Positions 1 to 5,440 of a stretch of 6,494 bases of DNA are shown one piece after another. Position numbers and translations under genes: made by a program. The notes beneath the pieces were generated by a model. The model had not been told where the DNA came from, searched no databases, and saw nothing but the letters and a program-made list of their open reading frames with translations. Positions within the stretch are counted from its first letter, which is position 1. Each line of letters starts with the position of its first letter. The DNA comes from Bacteroidota bacterium (GTDB taxonomy: Bacteria > Bacteroidota > Bacteroidia > Bacteroidales > UBA10428), in the NCBI GenBank assembly GCA_029268165.1, contig JAJUGM010000199.1, positions 1-6,494 on the forward strand, in the 5' to 3' direction.

Positions 1-114
1 CTAATAGTGATTTTCATAAATAAAAAGGTTTAAATGAGGTTTTTAGGAATTATTATATTAAAGATATATAATTCAGACGATTTTTGCAAATCAGGTTTTT
101 CTTTGGGAAGCAAA

Positions 115-783
115 TTATTTAAACACACAATAAAAACTTACTCCGGTAGTGAGAAATGGCTTAAATACTATCCCCATACCCGGAATATAATATGTTGGCA
201 ATTCTTTATCTGAAGTATTAATAAATATTAAATTCATGCGCAAGGACACTATTAATAACCAACGGTTAATCAAACTGAAATAAAAATCGAGATTGGGTTC
301 TAAACTGGCACAGAAATCAAAAGTTTTGTATGAACCTTTATAATCGCCAAAATAAGGGCCTTCAAGTGTAAAAGTATTTCGTGTTGAAAAGCCTGTAAGC
401 GTGAGATTGAGTGTTGGCACAACCTTTTCACTTTGCGCAAACCCTGTTCCAACTTTAAAATATCCGCCCTGAATCAGCATATTTGAATTGACATAAACCT
501 TATCCTTCCTTAGGTATGCATAGCCTGCAACTGTCTTTATTCTAAGGCGCGGGTCTTTTGCAGGTCTGATCACCAGAATAGGTTCAATAACAAATCCTGC
601 ACTATTTCCAAGTGCATTATTCAATAAAGATTTGTTTACTTCAAGCCCTATGTATTTATCTGACTGTGACAGGCAATTAAATGAACAGCCTGCTGACAGC
701 AAAACAAAACTAATTATATACGATAATGAAGTATTGATTTTTATTGGATATTTTGGGGAAGTCAATAGTTTTTTCATATACAT
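115..783 (-). CDS. Predicted outer-membrane protein, DUF6048-like
   Basis: Function unknown. The 222-residue product has a basic N-terminus and a hydrophobic stretch (about residues 18-32), then either a lipobox-like LSAGC (Cys33) or a signal peptidase I site near Ser39-Gln40. The mature part alternates polar and hydrophobic residues, is rich in Tyr, Phe and Gly, and ends in FYCVFK, which suggests an outer-membrane beta-barrel of roughly 8 strands. A YIPG motif (199-202) near the C-terminus and the position directly after a DUF6452-like lipoprotein match what I remember of Bacteroidota DUF6048 proteins; this family call is from memory and not searched. The start could be Met1 (783) or Met3 (777), since MKK is the more usual signal-peptide beginning. 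Either start lies inside the upstream gene in a different frame, giving a 68-74 nt overlap. No later ATG would keep the signal sequence. Translation is probably coupled to the upstream gene. The stop is TAA. Confidence 0.75.
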   Translation of the reverse strand: MYMKKLLTSPKYPIKINTSLSYIISFVLLSAGCSFNCLSQSDKYIGLEVNKSLLNNALGNSAGFVIEPILVIRPAKDPRLRIKTVAGYAYLRKDKVYVNSNMLIQGGYFKVGTGFAQSEKVVPTLNLTLTGFSTRNTFTLEGPYFGDYKGSYKTFDFCASLEPNLDFYFSLINRWLLIVSLRMNLIFINTSDKELPTYYIPGMGIVFKPFLTTGVSFYCVFK

Positions 784-1171
784 TGAAAATTACACTATCG
801 AAATGTGACGCTTTCACTACCTCAAATGAGTCAAGGGTTACTATAAAACCACATTTATTAGATTCAAAAATGAAATTTCGCCTGTATTTAAAAATAAGCG
901 TATCAAAATTGGTTGTATCGTAAAAAACATAAGCAGTAGTGTCTGAATCGATGGAAAGCGGATACCTGTAATTATAAAGTTCAATATTTAAACTGTCGTC
1001 AATGCCAACGCCCTTAACATGCTGATAATAGTGACCAGTAAACGCTATTTTGGCAAGAGGGGCCGACTGGTCTCCGCAATCTATGCATGAAAATAAAAAT
1101 ACACAAATGAAAAGGAATAAAGAGTATTTTAATAAAATGATGCTGAACCGGCATGTAATTATACCACTCAT
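710..1171 (-). CDS. Small lipoprotein, DUF6452-like
   Basis: A 153-residue predicted lipoprotein of unknown function. Residues 11-28 form a hydrophobic signal segment followed by the lipobox LFSC, with Cys29 as the lipidated residue; it is followed by IDCGD. The mature domain is short and beta-rich with many Asp, Thr and Tyr residues. It includes a DTLIFKYRR stretch (90-98) and a CGF motif (107-109) followed by LDS. This pattern of Asp-Thr-hydrophobic strands, then CGF, then a terminal strand, fits my memory of the DUF6452 family of Bacteroidota, usually found just before a DUF6048 gene. That assignment is an inference from pattern and gene order. The ATG at 1171 is the only good start and places the signal peptide correctly. 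It is the first gene of the minus-strand pair and is divergent from glyA. Its last 24 or so codons overlap the next gene. The stop is TAG. Confidence 0.75.
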   Translation of the reverse strand: MSGIITCRFSIILLKYSLFLFICVFLFSCIDCGDQSAPLAKIAFTGHYYQHVKGVGIDDSLNIELYNYRYPLSIDSDTTAYVFYDTTNFDTLIFKYRRNFIFESNKCGFIVTLDSFEVVKASHFDSVIFNVYEKTIDFPKISNKNQYFIIVYN

Positions 1172-1193
1172 TTATTATCAGGTTTGGTTTTTT

Positions 1194-1209
1194 AAAAGTA
1201 ATTACTTTT
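1194..1209. repeat. 16-bp perfect palindrome AAAAGTAATTACTTTT
   Basis: An uninterrupted self-complementary 16-mer centred between 1201 and 1202, 23 bp upstream of the DUF6452-like start codon. It overlaps TACTTTTA (minus strand, 1200-1193), which matches the Bacteroidota -7 element TAnnTTTG at 7 of 8 positions, although no TTTG -33 element sits at the usual distance. This would suit an operator for a dimeric repressor of the minus-strand pair. The arms are AT-rich, so chance occurrence is possible. Confidence 0.4.
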
Positions 1210-1246
1210 TTAAGAATTATGATGAATAAAAAATTGTTAAGGTTGC

Positions 1247-1273
1247 GTTTTTTATAAGTTATTTATAAAAAAC
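1247..1273. repeat. 11-bp inverted repeat with 5-bp spacer
   Basis: GTTTTTTATAA (1247-1257) and TTATAAAAAAC (1263-1273) are exact reverse complements separated by GTTAT. The right arm shares its A6 tract with the neighbouring palindrome at 1267-1282, so the two structures could not form at the same time. It lies upstream of the inferred glyA transcription start, so a role as a protein-binding site or an intrinsically bent DNA element is more likely than an RNA leader for glyA. Confidence 0.45.
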
Positions 1274-1290
1274 CGGTTTTTTGGTTTTTT
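1267..1290. repeat. Palindrome AAAAAACCGGTTTTTT plus repeated GGTTTTTT
   Basis: Positions 1267-1282 are a perfect 16-bp palindrome with a CCGG centre. The half-site GGTTTTTT is then repeated directly at 1283-1290. The array is therefore AAAAAACC, GGTTTTTT, GGTTTTTT. It lies just upstream of the exact -7 match at 1308-1315, at roughly -40 to -55 from the inferred glyA start of transcription, which would suit a regulator or UP-like element. The function is inferred. Confidence 0.45.
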
Positions 1291-1315
1291 TACTTCCCTT
1301 AAAAAACTATTTTTG
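1280..1315 (+). promoter_or_regulatory. Probable glyA promoter, Bacteroidota type
   Basis: TATTTTTG at 1308-1315 matches the Bacteroidota -7 consensus TAnnTTTG exactly. A TTTG at 1280-1283 could be the -33 element, but the 24-nt spacer is longer than the usual range of about 17-23. Transcription would begin near 1321, giving a leader of roughly 27 nt. That leaves no room for a riboswitch. No Shine-Dalgarno sequence precedes the glyA ATG, which is usual in this phylum. Confidence 0.5.
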
Positions 1316-1348
1316 AAATCTCAATTTAAAACTTAAATAACATCTGTA

Positions 1349-2629
1349 ATGGAAAGAGATTCATTGATTTTTCAGTTAATTAAAAAAGAATATGACCGTC
1401 AGTTACATGGCATTGAACTCATTGCTTCAGAGAATTTTGTAAGTGATCAGGTGCTTGAAGCCATGGGGTCATGCCTTACCAATAAATATGCAGAAGGGCT
1501 CCCGGGCAAAAGGTATTATGGCGGGTGCCAGGTAGTTGACGAGGTTGAACAACTAGCCATTGACCGTATTAAGAAACTATTCAATGTAGCGTGGGCTAAT
1601 GTTCAGCCTCATTCCGGCGCACAGGCAAATGCAGCTGTTATGCTTGCTGTGCTGAAACCCGGCGACACATTTATGGGGCTTGACCTGTCACACGGCGGGC
1701 ATTTATCACACGGATCGCCTGTGAATTCTTCAGGTATTTTATACCGTCCGGTTGCCTATACATTAAACCCTGATACCGAACAGGTTGATTACGATAAGTT
1801 GGAAGAGATTGCTTTGCGTGAAAAACCAAAACTGATTATTGCAGGTGCATCAGCGTATTCGCGCGACTGGGATTATGCACGAATGCGGAATATAGCCGAT
1901 AAAGTCGGCGCTTTACTTATGGCTGATATTGCTCATCCGGCAGGTTTGATAGCCAGAGGTTTATTACGGCATCCGTTTCCGCACTGTCACATTGTTACCA
2001 CAACTACCCACAAAACATTACGCGGGCCAAGAGGAGGACTTATTATGATGGGTGAGGATTTTGAAAATCCCTGGGGATTAACAACACCTAAAGGCGAAGT
2101 AAAAATGATGTCACAGTTGCTCGACATGGCAGTTTTTCCAGGTATTCAGGGCGGCCCGCTTGAACATGTAATCGCTGCCAAAGCTGTATCGTTCGGAGAA
2201 GCATTGTCTGATTCTTACCTCGAATATGTAAAGCAGGTGAAAAAGAATGCAGCTGTAATGGCAAAATGCTTTATTGATAAAGGTTACAAAGTAGTATCAA
2301 ACGGCACAGACAATCACTCCATGCTTATTGATCTTAGAAAAAAATTCCCTGAAATAACAGGTAAGATGGTTGAAAACGCGCTTGTCAAAGCCGATATTAC
2401 ACTTAATAAAAACATGGTTCCTTTTGATACACGCACACCTTTTACAACATCAGGATTCCGGGTCGGAACTCCGGCTATAACTACCCGCGGCGTTAAAGAA
2501 GATGTCATTGGCCAGATTGTGGAATTTATTGATGAGGTAATTTCGGATATTGATAATGAAAACACCATTAACATGGTTCGTAAAAAAGTTAACCAGATGA
2601 TGAGCCAGTATCCGTTATTTGCTTATTAA
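1349..2629 (+). CDS. glyA: Serine hydroxymethyltransferase
   Basis: Cytoplasmic PLP-dependent enzyme that interconverts serine plus tetrahydrofolate and glycine plus 5,10-methylene-tetrahydrofolate, the main source of one-carbon units. The 426 residues are full length for the Bacteroidota form. Visible family motifs are IELIASENFVS (22-32), the YYGG turn (56-59), the cofactor-binding SGAQAN (89-94), ADIAHPAGL (192-200) with Asp193 and His196, the PLP-lysine motif TTTTHKT with Lys222, FPGIQGGP (263-270), NKNMVPFD (353-360) and SGFRVGTPA (368-376) with the carboxylate-binding Arg371. No catalytic residue is missing. The ATG at 1349 gives the standard MERDxLIF beginning, and the predicted promoter lies about 30 nt upstream. 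It is divergent from the lipoprotein gene, and its last bases probably overlap the start of the permease gene, so the two are likely cotranscribed. Confidence 0.98.
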   Translation: MERDSLIFQLIKKEYDRQLHGIELIASENFVSDQVLEAMGSCLTNKYAEGLPGKRYYGGCQVVDEVEQLAIDRIKKLFNVAWANVQPHSGAQANAAVMLAVLKPGDTFMGLDLSHGGHLSHGSPVNSSGILYRPVAYTLNPDTEQVDYDKLEEIALREKPKLIIAGASAYSRDWDYARMRNIADKVGALLMADIAHPAGLIARGLLRHPFPHCHIVTTTTHKTLRGPRGGLIMMGEDFENPWGLTTPKGEVKMMSQLLDMAVFPGIQGGPLEHVIAAKAVSFGEALSDSYLEYVKQVKKNAAVMAKCFIDKGYKVVSNGTDNHSMLIDLRKKFPEITGKMVENALVKADITLNKNMVPFDTRTPFTTSGFRVGTPAITTRGVKEDVIGQIVEFIDEVISDIDNENTINMVRKKVNQMMSQYPLFAY

Positions 2630-3416
2630 TTTATTATTCATCATACCTGTGTTAAATTCTTTATTATTAAATCCTTTAAATTACATATTACTTGCCTTGG
2701 CGGGGCTTCTTGCAGGATTTATCAATACTCTGGCCGGAAGTGGTTCGCTTATTACGTTACCTTTGCTGATGTTTATGGGTTTGCCTGCTCATGTTGCCAA
2801 TGGTACTAACCGCATTTCTGTTTTACTTCAAAGTTTAACCGGCACATTGGGATTTAAAAAAAGCAGGCAGCTTGAATTAAAAGCCGGCTTGTGGCTTGCT
2901 ATACCCACTATTGCAGGGTCGCTGGCCGGTGCAGTTTTTGCAGTAGAAATAAATGAAAAACTGATGGAAAGAGCCATTGGGTTTTTGCTTATCGTAATGT
3001 TTTTTTTAATTCTGTTCAGACCCGATGTCTGGCTTAAAGGTAAACAAGAAGCAAAGCAAAGGCAGAACCAGGTATTAAATACAATATTGTTTTTCCTGAT
3101 TGGTTTTTACGGTGGATTCATACAGGCAGGCGTTGGATTTTTTTTATTGGGCGGCCTTGTTTTGAGCAAAGGTTTTAATTTGCTTAAAGCCAATGCATTA
3201 AAAAATATGCTGGTTTTTCTATTTACGCCTTTCGCATTGACTGTTTTTATTATCAATCAACAGGTTAATTATGTTGCAGGCTTCATTCTTGCAGCAGGCA
3301 GTGTAGTTGGGGCATGGCTTGCAACTAAAATAGCCTTAGAGAAAGGAACTGTTTTTGTACGTTACGTACTACTAGTTGCCATTCTGGGTTCGGCTATTAA
3401 ATTGATTTTCTTCTAA
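2619..3416 (+). CDS. TauE/SafE family permease (probable anion exporter)
   Basis: Integral inner-membrane protein of the TauE/SafE family (formerly DUF81), whose characterised members move sulfite, sulfoacetate or related organic anions. The substrate here is unknown. About 7-8 hydrophobic segments are arranged as two related halves around a charged loop (about 140-151). Motifs are GFINTLAGSGSL (33-44) and ANGTNR (60-65) in the first half, and GFYGGFIQAGVGF (162-174) and LKANALKN (189-196) in the second; these are hallmarks of the family. The start is uncertain because the frame has no ATG before codon 51, which would lose the first membrane helix. Candidates are TTG at 2619 (used here, overlapping glyA by 11 nt) and GTG at 2649 (255 residues, 19 nt after the glyA stop). 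The frame is closed upstream by TGA at 2601-2603. Translational coupling to glyA is likely. The gene converges on the tonB-like gene with only 17 nt between stops. Confidence 0.9.
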   Translation: MLINLLFIIPVLNSLLLNPLNYILLALAGLLAGFINTLAGSGSLITLPLLMFMGLPAHVANGTNRISVLLQSLTGTLGFKKSRQLELKAGLWLAIPTIAGSLAGAVFAVEINEKLMERAIGFLLIVMFFLILFRPDVWLKGKQEAKQRQNQVLNTILFFLIGFYGGFIQAGVGFFLLGGLVLSKGFNLLKANALKNMLVFLFTPFALTVFIINQQVNYVAGFILAAGSVVGAWLATKIALEKGTVFVRYVLLVAILGSAIKLIFF

Positions 3417-3433
3417 ATGCCTGACAAATAGAT

Positions 3434-4249
3434 TTATTCAAGCTTATAAACATAAGTAATCGTACCTATCTGAGTCTGAAATGCCTGAGCATCAGGTTTT
3501 ACGGCAAATTTTGACTGCAGGGCGGCCTTTTTAGCTGCAGCATACAGGTCGGCATCAACAATGGTGGTACCTTTTACGCCGGGGGTAGCACTGATAACCT
3601 TGCCGTCCCGGTCAACAACGACTTCAACCACTACCCTGCCATCTTTCTGTACACGAAATTCGGGTTTAGGCAATGATAAAACCCTCCGGTTTTGAAGGCC
3701 TCCTCCTACTTGAATCCCCAATCCGGTACCTGCTCCAATACCATAGTTGTCCGAATCTGGCAAACCGTCATCGCTGCCCTGATTCCCGCTTCCTTTATAC
3801 AAACCCTGTGATTTGCCAGTTTCTTCTGTTGATTTTCCTTTTGCGGTATAGAGCGCTTTGGTATTTACTTTGGGCGTTTCCTCAACCGGCCTGGTTGTGG
3901 TCTGTGGTTTTGTTTCTGCAGGTTTTTCCGTGGTCTTTTTGACTTCGGTCTTCTTCTCAGGCTTTTTGGCTACAACAGGTGCTTCTTCAAAATTCTGTGT
4001 CATTATTCCTTCAATATCTTCAGATTCATCCTTTGCCTGCACAGGGTTTGCTTGTTGCTGTTCAGGGTCATTATTTATAAATGGTTCTCTTTCGCCACCG
4101 GCTATCTGAGTATTTCCGAAATTGATAATCATCCCTCCTTCAGCCGGAATATGATTCCTGATGCTAATAAATGACATAATCAATATCAGCAGGATGATAT
4201 TATGCACCACAAAAGTACCAACGATTCCGGCTTTTTGCTCTGAAAGCAT
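3434..4249 (-). CDS. tonB: TonB-like energy transducer (TonB/TolA type)
   Basis: A periplasm-spanning protein anchored in the inner membrane that transmits energy from the ExbB-ExbD channel to the outer membrane. The 271 residues show a short cytoplasmic N-terminus, one membrane helix (about 9-30), a long linker rich in Glu, Lys, Pro and Thr (about 85-130), a Gly-rich segment (169-184), and a C-terminal domain (about 193-271). That domain contains LPKPEF, GRVVVEVVVDRDGKV and a final TYVYKL strand, as in the TonB C-terminal domain of Bacteroidota. The stretch with ATPGVKGTT and AAAKKAAL is typical of copies placed directly after exbB-exbD. It starts 3 nt after the exbD stop, so it belongs to the same operon. 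A Tol-type role (TolA equivalent) cannot be excluded, because Bacteroidota homologues of the two systems are hard to separate by sequence alone. I see no terminator hairpin after its stop. Confidence 0.9.
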   Translation of the reverse strand: MLSEQKAGIVGTFVVHNIILLILIMSFISIRNHIPAEGGMIINFGNTQIAGGEREPFINNDPEQQQANPVQAKDESEDIEGIMTQNFEEAPVVAKKPEKKTEVKKTTEKPAETKPQTTTRPVEETPKVNTKALYTAKGKSTEETGKSQGLYKGSGNQGSDDGLPDSDNYGIGAGTGLGIQVGGGLQNRRVLSLPKPEFRVQKDGRVVVEVVVDRDGKVISATPGVKGTTIVDADLYAAAKKAALQSKFAVKPDAQAFQTQIGTITYVYKLE

Positions 4250-4252
4250 ATT

Positions 4253-4645
4253 TTATTCGGGATTAGTAGCCAAGATCAGTTTATAATTGTTTCTCCGGGC
4301 AATATTCATCACTTTTACAATATGCTCAATAGCGACACTTCTGTCGGAGTGCAGCGAAATAGTCGGGTCTTCACGAAACCTTAGTTTTTTCTGGAGTACC
4401 GACTCAAGCTGGTCAAAATTCACCGGTGTCTTCTCAACAAAATACTGAAGGTCAGCAGTAATAGAAACTGTGGTTATAGGCTTTGCCTGAACCTGACTGT
4501 TGCTTTGAGGCAATAAAAGCTTCAGTGCATTGGGAGCTACCAGAGTAGATGTAAGCACAAAGAATATCAGTAAAAGAAAAACAATATCTGTCATTCCTGC
4601 CACGCTAAACCCTACTTCCACTTTGTTTCTCGATCGTATTGCCAT
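4253..4645 (-). CDS. exbD: ExbD/TolR family biopolymer transporter
   Basis: Inner-membrane component of the proton channel that, with ExbB, powers TonB-like proteins. At 130 residues it has normal family length. It shows a short basic cytoplasmic start (MAIRSRNK), one membrane helix (about 15-36) carrying the essential protonatable Asp20 in GMTDIVFLLLIFF, and a periplasmic domain ending in a beta-alpha-beta fold with ISLHSDRSV (96-104). The Asp matches Asp25 of E. coli ExbD. The gene lies 20 nt after exbB and 3 nt before tonB, which supports a single transcript. TolR is the alternative family name; the adjacent TonB-like gene favours ExbD. Confidence 0.95.
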   Translation of the reverse strand: MAIRSRNKVEVGFSVAGMTDIVFLLLIFFVLTSTLVAPNALKLLLPQSNSQVQAKPITTVSITADLQYFVEKTPVNFDQLESVLQKKLRFREDPTISLHSDRSVAIEHIVKVMNIARRNNYKLILATNPE

Positions 4646-4665
4646 GGTTTAAAATATTTTAATCA

Positions 4666-5364
4666 TTAGCTCTTTACAGGTTCATGCAATAAATCCATAA
4701 ATTCAACAGAATGGGCTTCAAGTTTATTAACCAGTTCTTCAACTTTAGCTACAAGATAATTATATGCAAAATATGACGGAATGCCCACAAACAAACCTCC
4801 TACTGTTGTAATAAGCGCAATGTATATTCCGTTAGCCAGCAAACCAACATCAAGACTGCTACCTACGGCTGACATGTCATAAAATGTTTTAACCATGCCC
4901 AACACGGTTCCAAGAAATCCCAACATGGGGGCGCCACCGGCACAAGAGGCCAGGATAGCAAGACCTTTCTCGAGTTTATATATCTCAACCTGGCCGATAT
5001 TATCAATGGCTGCTTTAATATCCTGAAGCGGCCGGCCGATTCGGCTAATTCCTTTTTCAATCATTCTTGCCAGCGGATTGTCAATTGACTGGCACAGCGC
5101 CAGGGCTGGTTCAATCTTACCTTCATGAATATAGTCACGAATGCGGTTCATGAAATTAACATCTATTTTCGAGGCTTTCCGTATAGCCATAAAACGCTCG
5201 AAAAAAATATAAACAGCAATCAATGATAATAATGCAATTGGAATCATCAGCCATCCGCCTTTAATAGCAAGCTCAAAATACGAAATGGTCTTCTCCGTTG
5301 CTTCGGCGCCTGCTGCACCTGCAGCCTGTTCTGTTAAATTTCCCTGTAAAAGCAAAAGCATCAT
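4666..5364 (-). CDS. exbB: ExbB/TolQ/MotA family proton channel protein
   Basis: Inner-membrane channel subunit that forms the pentameric scaffold around ExbD and couples the proton gradient to TonB. The 232 residues show a hydrophobic start (MMLLLLQ), an Ala-rich segment, then three membrane helices at about 37-56, 134-160 and 175-203. A long cytoplasmic loop lies between the first two. Family motifs are GGWLMIPI (36-43), FFERF (54-58), APMLGFLGTVLGM (145-157) and ALITTVGGLFVGIP (183-196), with the channel-lining Thr residues in the last two. Ser140-Cys141, just before the second motif, look unusual compared with the Thr-Val or similar pair I expect there, but the change is conservative in size. 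Met1 (5364) and Met2 (5361) are both possible starts. The gene follows tamB by 76 nt, so it may have its own promoter or be cotranscribed. Confidence 0.95.
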   Translation of the reverse strand: MMLLLLQGNLTEQAAGAAGAEATEKTISYFELAIKGGWLMIPIALLSLIAVYIFFERFMAIRKASKIDVNFMNRIRDYIHEGKIEPALALCQSIDNPLARMIEKGISRIGRPLQDIKAAIDNIGQVEIYKLEKGLAILASCAGGAPMLGFLGTVLGMVKTFYDMSAVGSSLDVGLLANGIYIALITTVGGLFVGIPSYFAYNYLVAKVEELVNKLEAHSVEFMDLLHEPVKS

Positions 5365-5375
5365 ATGTAATAAAA

Positions 5376-5394
5376 TTTAGTTTCGCTAAAATTA
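5376..5394 (-). promoter_or_regulatory. AT-rich leader hairpin and weak -7-like element upstream of exbB
   Basis: Between tamB and exbB, TTTAG and CTAAA form a 5-bp inverted repeat (arms 5376-5380 and 5386-5390, loop of 5 nt), ending 11 nt before the exbB ATG. On the minus strand, TAATTTTA (5394-5387) matches TAnnTTTG at 7 of 8 positions, and an identical octamer lies 25 nt upstream (5419-5412). No TTTG -33 element is nearby. The hairpin is too weak to call a terminator. It marks a possible secondary promoter or translation-control site. Confidence 0.25.
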
Positions 5395-5440
5395 TTAAAA
5401 CGGTTAGAATATAAAATTATTTTTATCAGTGATTTATTAA

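Noticed and set aside
1..114. Non-coding left edge with repeated AGGTTTTT (38-45 and 93-100)
   Set aside because: The repeats are short and of low complexity, no hairpin with a T run follows the minus-strand stop at 115, and the only open frame there is a few codons long.
1172..1348. Riboswitch or structured leader upstream of glyA
   Set aside because: The inferred transcription start near 1321 leaves a leader of about 27 nt, and I recognise no conserved riboswitch core in the interval.
2314..2574. 86-codon open frame on the minus strand inside glyA
   Set aside because: It lies antisense to a highly conserved part of SHMT and shows no domain or signal pattern of its own.
3434..3470. Possible terminator between the convergent permease and tonB genes, from CTTAT/ATAAG near the tonB end
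   Set aside because: The stem is only 5 bp, AT-rich, lies within the tonB coding end and is not followed by a T run; the 17-nt gap itself has no hairpin.
3673..4109. Two plus-strand open frames (89 and 83 codons) opposite the tonB gene
   Set aside because: They are antisense to the Lys/Glu/Pro-rich linker and Gly-rich region, whose codons give Phe, Leu, Val and Ser when read backwards, producing a false membrane-like protein.
4863..5060. 65-codon minus-strand open frame inside exbB
   Set aside because: Out-of-frame shadow of conserved ExbB sequence with no recognisable feature.
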